Shown here: positions 22,629-31,212 of the stretch, one piece after another
Position numbering within the stretch: the first letter of the stretch is position 1
Layout: every line of letters begins with the position of its first letter
NCBI RefSeq assembly: GCF_029338195.1
Contig: NZ_CP119779.1
Location: 2,108,001 to 2,172,000, forward strand
Source of the DNA: Haloarcula litorea
GTDB taxonomy: Archaea > Halobacteriota > Halobacteria > Halobacteriales > Haloarculaceae
Length of the DNA stretch: 64,000 nucleotides
Reading direction: 5' to 3'
Made by a program: the position numbers and the translations under genes
The notes under the pieces: generated by a model
What the model saw: only the letters and a program-made list of their open reading frames with translations
Told to the model about the DNA's origin: nothing
Database searches by the model: none

Positions 22629-22942
22629 CCTCGGTCCGCGCGCCGGACCACCGGGTCGTCGGCGGGCCTGACGATCACGCGTTCGTCCGCGTACGCGGTC
22701 ACCTCGTAACCGTGGTACCGGAACGTGACGTGCCCGTCCGTCCCGGGAGAGAACAGCGCGTCCAGCGCCTCCGGATCGACGGCGTCATAGAGGGGCGTGA
22801 GTCCGTCGGGTTCGGGGACGGCGGTCGGGTCCGCGCCCACCACTGCGGCGACGGCGGCGACGACGCCGTCGCTGAGCCGTTCGTGACGGTCCAGATCGTA
22901 GTGATAGGGGAGCGACACGCCCGAGTCGCCAGTGTCGGTCAT
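22622..22942 (-). CDS. HalOD1 domain protein
   Basis: 106 aa from ATG 22942. Contains YHYDLDRHERLSDGVVAAVA, then DPTAVPEPDGLTPLYDAVDP and HVTFRYHGYEVTAYADERVI, the full HalOD1 pattern. It is a stand-alone output domain, as at 15494. Convergent with proS (7-bp overlap). Signalling role inferred from family only. Confidence 0.8.
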   Translation of the reverse strand: MTDTGDSGVSLPYHYDLDRHERLSDGVVAAVAAVVGADPTAVPEPDGLTPLYDAVDPEALDALFSPGTDGHVTFRYHGYEVTAYADERVIVRPADDPVVRRADRGQ

Positions 22943-23389
22943 CGACGACGGTTGGGCTCTCGTGGAGAAGAGTGCGCACCTTGCCCGTGTAAGGTATTTA
23001 AGAAGACGAGCGGACCCGCTCCGGAAGCGCGGCCGCGACGGTGGCCAGCGATCGTCTCGCCACCCGCCGCGAAAACCGGCTGCGCCCACCGCCGGCGTCG
23101 CCACGTGACACTCGAAGAAGTGGGGCCGAGGGAGCGTGTGACTTTCTCCGTGCCCCCGTGGGGGAGTCCCGACCGATGATATATAAAGTACCGTCAGACT
23201 CGGGGCTGACGAACGGCAGACTGCGACCGACTCCCGTCGTGTGTGAACCGCGACGGCGTCCCCCCGCCCGCGCCGTCGTGACTATCGGCAACGTTCGTGA
23301 TGTATATATATGCCCTTATGTGCGTTATAGGAACACTAACCTCTTGATGAACATCCTCTTATGGGAGTGTTCGCTAGGGCCGTATACAC
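22943..23389. promoter_or_regulatory. gltB upstream region with TATA and inverted repeat
   Basis: 447 bp without a gene. AT-rich patches GATATATAAAG (23178-23188) and TGTATATATATG (23301-23312) are TATA candidates in an otherwise GC-rich stretch. GAACACT (23331-23337) and AGTGTTC (23366-23372) form a 7-bp inverted repeat 28 bp apart just before the gltB ATG, either an operator or a 5'-UTR hairpin. Nitrogen control would fit, but nothing here proves it. Confidence 0.45.
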
Positions 23390-26300
23390 ATGGTCGAGCG
23401 ACACACCAGTGACCAGTCTGCGGGCGAGGGCGGGCTCGCAGACCCCGCGGACGCACGGTCGAACTGCGGCGTCGGGGTCGTGATGGACCTCGACGGCGGC
23501 AGCGACCACGACACGGTATCGGACGGTCTCGATTTGCTCGAGAATCTGGAACACAGGGGTACGACGGGGGCCGAGCAGAACACCGGCGACGGGGCCGGGA
23601 TTATGCTGCAGATCCCCCACGAGTTCTTCGCCGACGAACTGGACGCGGACCTGCCCGCGCCGGGCGAGTACGCCATCGGGACGCTCTTTCTACCACGCGA
23701 GGAAGACGACGCCGCGGCACTGATGGACCTCGTCGAGACGGAACTGGCCGGCGAGGGCCTGGACGTGTTGGAGTGGCGCGACGTCCCCACGGACAACAGC
23801 GGCCTCGGACAGACCGCCCTCGACTCCGAGCCCCGCGTCGTCCAGTTTGCCGTCACCTCCGACGAGGGCCTGACCGGCGAGGCGTTCGAGACCCAACTGT
23901 ACGTCGGTCGCCGCGTCGTCGAGAACACCGTCGAGGACGAACAGCCGGCGGGCCACGAGCGCTTCTACGTCGTCTCGCTGGCGAACGACACCGTCGTCTA
24001 CAAGGGCCTGCTGAAAGCCGAGCAACTGCCGGAGTACTACCCCGACCTCGGCGACGAGCGCCTCGAATCGACCTTCGCGATGGTCCACGCGCGCTTCTCG
24101 ACGAACACGCTGGGCGCGTGGCACCTCGCACACCCCTACCGGCGGATCATCCACAACGGCGAGTTCAACACCATCCAGGGCAACATCAACTGGATGCGCG
24201 CCCGGGAGACGGACATCCAGAGCGACCGCTTCGGGTCGGACATCGAGAAGGTCAAGCCCATCATCGACGACCCCGAGCAGTCAGACACCGCAAGCGTCGA
24301 CAACGCGCTCGAACTGCTGCTCCAGGGCGGCCGCGACCTGCCCCACGCGCTGCGGATGCTCATCCCCGAGGCGTGGCGCGGCGAGATGAACGACGTGACC
24401 GGCGACCGGCGGGAGTTCTACGACTACCACGCCTCGCTGGTCGAACCGTGGGACGGCCCCGCGCTGGTGGCCGCCACCGACGGCGAGCGCATCGGTGCGG
24501 TACTGGACCGCAACGGACTGCGCCCCTGTCGCTACGACGTCCTGCGGAACAACACGCTGGTCATGTCCTCCGAGGCCGGTGCGCTCGACCACGACCCGAG
24601 CGAGATCGCCGAGCGCGGCCGCCTCCAGCCCGGCCAGTGTTTCCTCGCCGACCCCCAGGAGGGCAGGGTCATCCCCGACGCCGAAGTGTTCGAGGACATC
24701 GCCGACGAGAAGTACGGCGAGTGGGTCGCCGAGGAGCAGGTCGACATCGCCGACATCGCGCCCCGCGAGGACAACACGCCACACCACGACGTGAGCGCCC
24801 TGCGGAGCCACCAGGCGATGTACGGCTACACGTACGACGAGGTCGACCACCTCATCGAACCGATGGCCGAGAAGGGGAAAGACCCCGTCGGCTCGATGGG
24901 CGACGACACGCCGCTGTCGGTGCTCTCGCAGTTCAACCGCCCGCTGTTCACCTACTTCAAGCAGCTGTTCGCACAGGTGACGAACCCGCCCCTGGACTAC
25001 ATCCGCGAGGAACTGGTCACCTCGCTGGAGTCGCGGTTGGGCTTCCAGCGGAACCTGCTCGACGAGTCACGCGACCACGCCCGCCAGCTCGTGCTTGACT
25101 CGCCGATCCTCACCGACGAGGAGACGACGGCGATCAAGGAGATCGACGAGAACGGGATGTCGACGAAGGTGGTCGACATCACCTACGAGCGGGGTACCGA
25201 CCTCCGCGAGGCCGTCGAGGACGCCCGCGCGGAGGCCGACGCGGCCGCGAAGGAACACGACATCATCGTCCTCTCGGACAAGGCCGCCGGCGAGGACCGG
25301 GTCCCGATCCCCTCGCTGCTGGCCGTCGGTGGCATCCACCACCACCTCGTCCGCAACGGCCTGCGCAACCACGTCGGGCTCGTGCTGGAGTCGGGCGACC
25401 CGCGTGCGGTCCACCACTTCGCGACGCTCATCGGCTACGGCGCGGGCGCGGTCAACCCCTACCTGGCCTACCAGACCATCGAGGACCTGGTCGCCGGCCC
25501 CGACGGCGCGGACCTCCCCGAGGCGATCGACGCCTACATCACGGCCGTCGAGGACGGCCTGCTGAAGACGATGGCCAAGATGGGCATCTCGACGGTGGAG
25601 TCCTACCAGGGCGCGCAGATCTTCGAAGCCGTGGGCCTCTCGTCGGACTTCATCGCCGAGTACTTCGAGGGCACGACCTGCCGCACCGAGGGCATCGGCA
25701 TCGAGGAGGTCGAGGACGACCTGCTCCAGCGCCACGACGTGGCCTGGAGCGAGGACGAACCGCAGATGCCCCGCCAGGGCGAGTACGAGTTCCGCTCGGA
25801 CGGCATCCACCACCAGTGGAACCCGAACACGGTCGGCAAGATCCAGCAGGCCGTCCGGACCGGCGACTACGAGACCTACAAGGAGTTCGCGGAGCTCATC
25901 AACGACCAGAACGAGCAGCTCCAGACCCTGCGGGGCCTGCTGGAGTTCGACTCCGACCGCGAGTCGATCCCGGTCGAGGAGGTCGAACCCGTCGACGACA
26001 TCGTCGAGCGCTTCGAGACGGCCGCGATGTCGCTCGGTTCGCTCTCCCCGGAGATGCACGAGAACAACGCCATCGCGATGAACCGGCTGGGCTCGAACGC
26101 CAACACCGGCGAGGGCGGCGAACCGCCCGAGCGGTTCGGCACCGAGAAGGAGTGCAAGACCAAGCAGGTCGCCTCCGGCCGCTTCGGCGTCACATCGAAC
26201 TACCTCGCCGAGGCCGAGGAGATCCAGATCAAGATGGCCCAGGGCTCCAAGCCCGGCGAGGGCGGGCACCTGCCCGGCAAGAAGGTCAACGAGATGATCG

Positions 26301-27940
26301 CGCACGTCCGGTACGCGACCCCCGGCGTGGGGCTCATCTCGCCGCCGCCGCTGCACGACATCTACTCCATCGAGGACCTGAAACAGCTCATCCACGACCT
26401 GAAGGCGGCCAACCCCGAGGCGGACATCAACGTCAAGCTGGTCGCCGAGGACGGCATCGGCACCGTCGCGGCCGGCGTCGCGAAGGCCAACGCCGACGTG
26501 GTCCACATCTCGGGCCACGACGGCGGCACCGGCGCGTCGCCCAAGACCTCGATCAAGAACGCCGGCCTCCCGTGGGAGCTCGGCGTCGCCGAGGCCAACC
26601 AGATGCTGCGCGCGACCGGCCTGCGCTCGCGCATCCGGATCAACGCCGACGGCGGGATGAAGACCGGCCGCGACGTGGCCGTCGGAGCGCTGCTCGGCGC
26701 GGAGGGCTTCGCCTTCGGCACCGCGTCGATGGTCACCTCCGGCTGCGTGATGGCCCGGCAGTGCCACGAGAACACCTGCCCGGTCGGCGTCGCGACCCAG
26801 AACGAGAACCTGCGCGAGCGCTTCCCCGGCGAGCCACAGCACGTCATCAACTACATGACGTTCGTGGCCCAGGAGCTGCGCGAGATCATGGCCGAGCTGG
26901 GCTTCGCGTCCGTCGAGGAGATGATCGGACGGCCGACCGTCCTCTCACAGCGCGAGGACGTCGAACAGGAGAAGGCCCGCAAGCTCGACCTCTCGTCGGT
27001 CATCGCGGAGCCGGCCGACAACGACGGCCGCTACAAGCAACGCGAGCAGGACCACGACGTCGACGAGCAACTCGACTGGGACCTCCTCGACGCCGCAGCG
27101 GGGGCCATCGAGGACGGCGACCCGGTCGCCATCGACACGGAGATCGACAACGTCCACCGGGCGGTCGGCGCGACGCTGTCGAACCGGGTCTCGACCACGT
27201 ACGGCGGCGACGGCCTGGCCGACGACACCGTCCGCGTCGACTTCGACGGGACCGCGGGCCAGTCCTTCGGTGCGTTCCTCGCACAGGGCGTGACGATGGA
27301 CCTCACCGGGACGGCCAACGACTACGTCGGCAAGGGGCTCTCGGGGGGCAAACTCGTCGTCAACACGCCGCCGGACGCGGCCTACGAGGCCGACGAGAAC
27401 ATCGTCGTCGGCAACGTCGCGCTGTACGGCGCGACCCAGGGCGAGGCCTACATCAACGGCCGGGCCGGCGAACGCTTCGCCGTCCGCAACTCCGGGGTCA
27501 AAGGCGTCGTCGAGGGCGTCGGCGACCACGGCTGTGAGTACATGACCGGCGGAGCCATCGTCGTGCTGGGCGAGACGGGCAAGAACTTCGCGGCCGGGAT
27601 GTCCGGCGGCGTCGCCTACGTCTACGACCCCGACGGCACCTTCGCCGAGAAGGCCAACACCGGGATGGTGTCCATCGAGGAGAGCCTGGAGGCCAAGGAC
27701 CGACAGATGATCACGCGGCTGGTCGAGAACCACGAGACCTACACGGACTCCGACCGCGCCGCCGAACTCCTCGACGACTGGGACGCGGAACTGGAGCAGT
27801 TCACGAAGGTGATGCCCGACGCCTACGCGGAGGTCATCTCCGACCGCGAGCGCGACGACGTGCGCAACGAACCGCCCGCCGCCGCCGAACCGGCCGCGGA
27901 CGTCTCCGAGACGGACTTCGCCGCCTCGACGGACGACTGA
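23390..27940 (+). CDS. gltB: Glutamate synthase, large subunit
   Basis: 1516 aa, full family length. N-terminal class II glutaminase: ADARSNCGVGVVMDLD gives nucleophile Cys27 after a 26-residue propeptide, followed by HRGTTGAEQNTGDGAG. Central domain, then the FMN-binding synthase barrel (GEGGEPPERF, KPGEGGHLPGKKVNEMI, GHDGGTGASPKTSIKNAG). The 3Fe-4S cysteines are in CVMARQCHENTCPVG at about residues 1119-1130. C-terminal GXGXG beta-helix (GGAIVVLGETGKNFAAGMSG). It makes glutamate from glutamine and 2-oxoglutarate. No small subunit is adjacent, so electrons probably come from ferredoxin, as in other single-subunit haloarchaeal enzymes (inference). Confidence 0.97.
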   Translation: MVERHTSDQSAGEGGLADPADARSNCGVGVVMDLDGGSDHDTVSDGLDLLENLEHRGTTGAEQNTGDGAGIMLQIPHEFFADELDADLPAPGEYAIGTLFLPREEDDAAALMDLVETELAGEGLDVLEWRDVPTDNSGLGQTALDSEPRVVQFAVTSDEGLTGEAFETQLYVGRRVVENTVEDEQPAGHERFYVVSLANDTVVYKGLLKAEQLPEYYPDLGDERLESTFAMVHARFSTNTLGAWHLAHPYRRIIHNGEFNTIQGNINWMRARETDIQSDRFGSDIEKVKPIIDDPEQSDTASVDNALELLLQGGRDLPHALRMLIPEAWRGEMNDVTGDRREFYDYHASLVEPWDGPALVAATDGERIGAVLDRNGLRPCRYDVLRNNTLVMSSEAGALDHDPSEIAERGRLQPGQCFLADPQEGRVIPDAEVFEDIADEKYGEWVAEEQVDIADIAPREDNTPHHDVSALRSHQAMYGYTYDEVDHLIEPMAEKGKDPVGSMGDDTPLSVLSQFNRPLFTYFKQLFAQVTNPPLDYIREELVTSLESRLGFQRNLLDESRDHARQLVLDSPILTDEETTAIKEIDENGMSTKVVDITYERGTDLREAVEDARAEADAAAKEHDIIVLSDKAAGEDRVPIPSLLAVGGIHHHLVRNGLRNHVGLVLESGDPRAVHHFATLIGYGAGAVNPYLAYQTIEDLVAGPDGADLPEAIDAYITAVEDGLLKTMAKMGISTVESYQGAQIFEAVGLSSDFIAEYFEGTTCRTEGIGIEEVEDDLLQRHDVAWSEDEPQMPRQGEYEFRSDGIHHQWNPNTVGKIQQAVRTGDYETYKEFAELINDQNEQLQTLRGLLEFDSDRESIPVEEVEPVDDIVERFETAAMSLGSLSPEMHENNAIAMNRLGSNANTGEGGEPPERFGTEKECKTKQVASGRFGVTSNYLAEAEEIQIKMAQGSKPGEGGHLPGKKVNEMIAHVRYATPGVGLISPPPLHDIYSIEDLKQLIHDLKAANPEADINVKLVAEDGIGTVAAGVAKANADVVHISGHDGGTGASPKTSIKNAGLPWELGVAEANQMLRATGLRSRIRINADGGMKTGRDVAVGALLGAEGFAFGTASMVTSGCVMARQCHENTCPVGVATQNENLRERFPGEPQHVINYMTFVAQELREIMAELGFASVEEMIGRPTVLSQREDVEQEKARKLDLSSVIAEPADNDGRYKQREQDHDVDEQLDWDLLDAAAGAIEDGDPVAIDTEIDNVHRAVGATLSNRVSTTYGGDGLADDTVRVDFDGTAGQSFGAFLAQGVTMDLTGTANDYVGKGLSGGKLVVNTPPDAAYEADENIVVGNVALYGATQGEAYINGRAGERFAVRNSGVKGVVEGVGDHGCEYMTGGAIVVLGETGKNFAAGMSGGVAYVYDPDGTFAEKANTGMVSIEESLEAKDRQMITRLVENHETYTDSDRAAELLDDWDAELEQFTKVMPDAYAEVISDRERDDVRNEPPAAAEPAADVSETDFAASTDD

Positions 27941-28018
27941 GAGCCGCGTTCGCGCGCTCACATACCCTCGCCGACAGGTAACATAATACGTTTCTGTCAC
28001 TATCCCGTTGGTTGCCCC

Positions 28019-28408
28019 ATGGCCACCGACGAACCCGAACGCGTCGCCGAGTTCCTCGAAGCCGAAGTCGGCGACGCACTCCGGAGTGTCATCTACTACG
28101 CCGAGGACACTTTCGAGGTGGTGTACGCCCGCGGGGACGTCCGCGAACAGTACGACGACGAGGACCTGGAGCGGGTCCGGCAGGAGCTGGGCGTCACCTC
28201 CTTCGGCAAGCCCGCGATGGAGGAGCTCTACGTCCACGGCGAACTGCGGTGTACGGTCCACTGCTTCGAGGACGCCATCGAGATGCAGTTCGTCGCCAGC
28301 GACACGGAGGGCATCGCGGTCGCGCTCGACCCGGCGGCGTTCGTCACACAGCGGACCTTCATCGCCCGCTGTATGGCGGAGGCGGGCTTCGGATACGAGG
28401 GCGCGTAG
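28019..28408 (+). CDS. Conserved haloarchaeal protein of unknown function
   Basis: 129 aa from ATG 28019. The domain begins RVAEFLEAEVGDALRSVIYY and includes FEVVYARGDVREQYDDEDLE and FGKPAMEELYVHGELRCTVH. An alpha/beta composition with a conserved-looking FEDAIEMQF strand. I recall similar stand-alone haloarchaeal proteins but cannot name a function. Confidence 0.8.
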   Translation: MATDEPERVAEFLEAEVGDALRSVIYYAEDTFEVVYARGDVREQYDDEDLERVRQELGVTSFGKPAMEELYVHGELRCTVHCFEDAIEMQFVASDTEGIAVALDPAAFVTQRTFIARCMAEAGFGYEGA

Positions 28409-28457
28409 CGGGTTCCCCTACCCCACCCGTTTTGTCGGCCCCGCTCCAGTCGCCGGT

Positions 28458-29444
28458 ATGGACAGTGTGCTCGTCGTCGGCGGGACGCGTTTCATCGGCC
28501 GCTACACGGTCGAGGCGTTCCGCGACGCCGGCTACGACGTGACGATGCTCAACCGCGGGAGCCACGACGACCCCTTCGCCGACGACCCGGACGTGGCCCA
28601 CGTCCAGGGGGACCGCCGGGACCGGGCGACGCTCGAATCGGCCCGCGACGAGGTCGAGCCCGACGCCGTCGTCGACTGCGTCGCCTACTTCCCCGCGGAC
28701 GTGCGCGAGGCGACGGACGTCTTCGCGGACGCGGAGGCGTACGTCTACGTCTCCAGCGGGGCCTCCTACGGCGAGGAGCGGGTCCCCAAACGCGAGGGCG
28801 ACACCGCCCTGAAGTCCTGCTCGGAGGAGGAGGCGACCACCGACAGCGCAGAGACCTACGGCGCGCGGAAGGCCGAGGGCGACCGGGCGGTCTTCGCCGC
28901 CGCCGAGGACGGCGTGCGGGCGATGGCGGTCCGGCCGACCGTCGTCTACGGCCCCCACGACTACACCGAGCGGTTCGCCTACTGGGTCGACCGCGTCGAC
29001 GTCGAGGACCGCGTCGTCGTCCCCGGCGACGGGCTCTCGCTGTGGCAGATGGCCTACGTCGAGGACGTGGCCTCGGCGCTGCGGATCGTCGCCGAGGAGG
29101 GCACGGCCGGCGAGGCGTACAACGTCGGCGACGAGCACGCCCCGACGCTGGGCGGGTGGATCGACCTGCTGGCCGAGACCTGCGAGACGGGCGTCGAGAC
29201 GGTCGGCGCGACGGCGCGGGACCTCGCTCGCGAGGGGCTGGAGCCCCAGGACTTCCCGATGTACCGCGGGTCACCCCACGTGCTGGACGTGACGAAGCTG
29301 CGGGACCTCGGGTGGTCCTCGACCCCCCACCGGGTCGCGCTCCAGCGGACCGTCGACGAGCACCGCGCGAACGACCGGACGGGCCGCAAGTACGGTCCCG
29401 ATCGGGAGCGGGAGGCGGCCCTGCTGGCGACGCTGACGGAGTGA
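28458..29444 (+). CDS. NAD-dependent epimerase/dehydratase family protein
   Basis: 328 aa from ATG 28458. The Rossmann motif GGTRFIGRYTVEAFRDAG fits GxxxxxG of extended SDRs. VYVSSGASYGEERVP and ETYGARKAEGDR give the Ser and YxxxK of the catalytic set. VRPTVVYGPHDYTERFAYWV and MAYVEDVASALRIV resemble isoflavone-reductase or CSP41-type epimerases. Likely substrate is an NDP-sugar or similar; exact identity unknown. Preceded by a short gap with CCGTTTTGTCG. Confidence 0.88.
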   Translation: MDSVLVVGGTRFIGRYTVEAFRDAGYDVTMLNRGSHDDPFADDPDVAHVQGDRRDRATLESARDEVEPDAVVDCVAYFPADVREATDVFADAEAYVYVSSGASYGEERVPKREGDTALKSCSEEEATTDSAETYGARKAEGDRAVFAAAEDGVRAMAVRPTVVYGPHDYTERFAYWVDRVDVEDRVVVPGDGLSLWQMAYVEDVASALRIVAEEGTAGEAYNVGDEHAPTLGGWIDLLAETCETGVETVGATARDLAREGLEPQDFPMYRGSPHVLDVTKLRDLGWSSTPHRVALQRTVDEHRANDRTGRKYGPDREREAALLATLTE

Positions 29445-29460
29445 GGCGACGACGAGCCGA

Positions 29461-30534
29461 CTACAGCGGGCGCAGCGTCACCTGCTTGGCCTCGTAGTCT
29501 TCCAGGAACGCGCCGTACCCGCCGACGCTGACCGTCCCGTCGCCGAAGTCGACCCGAACGGAGTTCTCGAAACCGAAGTCGCTGTTGCTCGGCGAGACGA
29601 GGTTCTGCCGGACACCGACGACCTCGCCCCGGCGGGTCCGGAACGACTCGTCGGTTCCGATCTCCCGGACGTAGCATTCGATCCCGAGCGACCTGCCGGC
29701 GCGGAGGTAGAGGGTCGTCGCCAACACGACGGGACGCAACATCTCGAACGTCCGGGGGAGGTCCGGTGGCCGAGAGACGACCAGCTCGGTGCCCAGCGGC
29801 CAGTAGTTGCCCAGATACGAGCCGACGAGGACGGCGGCGACGTCTGACTGCGTGAACGTGATCGCGCGGGTCTCGTCGTGGTCCCACCCAAGCATCGTGG
29901 CGGGGCAGATGAACCCGCGGCGCTGATCGACCGACAGCAGCGACGGCATCCCCGGCCGCGCGAGGCGGACGACGCTGGCGATGCTGTCCAGCCGCGTCTC
30001 GACGCTCAGCGCCGCGTCCGGGTCGACGGCGTTCTCGTCGCACAGGGAGAGGAGGACGAGGACCCCACGCTCGCGGGCCGCCCGGAGCGCGTCCGCCACG
30101 TCCGGGAGGCGGCGTGCGGGCAACTGGAGGACAACCTCGGACTCGGCAGCCTCGATGTACGACCGTAGTCGCTTGACGATGGTCGGCCGGGACTTCACCA
30201 CCTCCAGGGCCTCCTCGTCGTCCTCGGCACGCTGGTAGCGCTCGCTGACGGCCGATTCGAGGCTGTCGATGTCGCTCCGCAGCGATTCGAACGCTCGCTC
30301 CGGCGGGACCGCACGGAGGACCGTCGGCGTCCGGTGGTCCTCGACGGCGACGAAGCCGTCGGCCTCCAGTTCGTCACAGACGTCGTAGACGTAACTCGTC
30401 GAGATACCGGCTGCCTCCGCCACGGTACTGACCGTGGCCGACCCGCGCTCGACGACCGACAGATACGTCTCCGCGGCCGCCTCGGAGAAGCCGTACTGTT
30501 GGAGCAGTCGGGTGATCCTCGGTTCGTCGGGCAT
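29461..30534 (-). CDS. TrmB-family sugar-responsive transcriptional regulator
   Basis: 357 aa from ATG 30534 (MPDEPRITRLLQQYGFSEAA). N-terminal winged helix with AETYLSVVERGSATVSTVAE, then GISTSYVYDVCDELEADGFV. The C-terminal half, including VVLQLPARRLPDVADALRAA and a beta-rich end, is the TrmB effector domain. TrmB-type proteins bind sugars and control saccharide genes. Its neighbours upstream (cohesin-like protein and GH3 enzyme on the same strand) are likely targets. Confidence 0.9.
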   Translation of the reverse strand: MPDEPRITRLLQQYGFSEAAAETYLSVVERGSATVSTVAEAAGISTSYVYDVCDELEADGFVAVEDHRTPTVLRAVPPERAFESLRSDIDSLESAVSERYQRAEDDEEALEVVKSRPTIVKRLRSYIEAAESEVVLQLPARRLPDVADALRAARERGVLVLLSLCDENAVDPDAALSVETRLDSIASVVRLARPGMPSLLSVDQRRGFICPATMLGWDHDETRAITFTQSDVAAVLVGSYLGNYWPLGTELVVSRPPDLPRTFEMLRPVVLATTLYLRAGRSLGIECYVREIGTDESFRTRRGEVVGVRQNLVSPSNSDFGFENSVRVDFGDGTVSVGGYGAFLEDYEAKQVTLRPL

Positions 30535-30596
30535 CTCTGGGCGAGCGGGACGACGTTTGGTTCCGAACCGTTTAGCCTTTGACGGATCGACCGGCC

Positions 30597-31211
30597 TCAC
30601 CGCCGGGTCGCCAGGAGCGACGCCGCGACGGCGGCGAGCGCCGCGACGCCGACGGTGAAGCCCGGACCGCTGCTCCCCGTCGTCTCGCTCGCGACCGTGG
30701 TCGTGGCGGCGGTCTCGACGCCCACCGTCCCGTTCTCGGCCCGGGCGGCCAGTCGGCTTCCGTTGTCCGACTGGAGCCCCTCGATCGCCGTGACGGCGAG
30801 GCTGGTCTCGCCGGCCGTCTCGCCCCGGACGGTGACGGTCGCGAGCCTGACGTCGGTGTCACCGTCGGCCACCGCGTCGGTGCCGTCGACTCCGGCCACG
30901 CGGACGACGGATCCGTCGCCGCCGACCGAGACGTTCGCCACGTCGTCGACGGGAGAGCCGACGGTCGCGTTCGTGACGCTCGCGACGCTGCCGTCGGTGA
31001 CGGTCAGACGCACGTCGAACCCCGAGAGCCCACCGGGGGCTCGACTGAGGACGACCGGAACGCTCGCCGTCTCGCCGGGCGCGACCGTGGCGTCCCCGAC
31101 GGATATCGTGGCGTCGTGGCCGGACGCGAGGGCTGCCCCGGGGGCGAGCGCTGCGACGGCGACGAGGGCGGTCAGCACTGCCGCTCCCCGTCGGGTACGT
31201 GTCGCTGCCAT
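30597..31211 (-). CDS. PGF-CTERM-anchored cohesin-like surface protein
   Basis: 204 aa. Sec signal: MAATRTRRG, then a hydrophobic core ending PGAALASG. Residues about 33-170 have the cohesin layout: ATISVGDATVAPGETASVPV, then SGFDVRLTVTDGSVASVTNA and RLATVTVRGETAGETSLAVT, like type I cohesins of scaffoldins. The C-terminus GPGFTVGVAALAAVAASLLA followed by TRR is a PGF-CTERM signal, cut by archaeosortase A and lipid-anchored. Its stop lies 2 bp from the GH3 gene end in the same operon. It probably displays a docked partner at the cell surface. Confidence 0.8.
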   Translation of the reverse strand: MAATRTRRGAAVLTALVAVAALAPGAALASGHDATISVGDATVAPGETASVPVVLSRAPGGLSGFDVRLTVTDGSVASVTNATVGSPVDDVANVSVGGDGSVVRVAGVDGTDAVADGDTDVRLATVTVRGETAGETSLAVTAIEGLQSDNGSRLAARAENGTVGVETAATTTVASETTGSSGPGFTVGVAALAAVAASLLATRR

Positions 31212-31212
31212 C

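Noticed and set aside
25067-26842. 591-codon frame antisense to gltB
   Set aside because: Covers conserved synthase motifs on the other strand; composition is that of a shadow frame.
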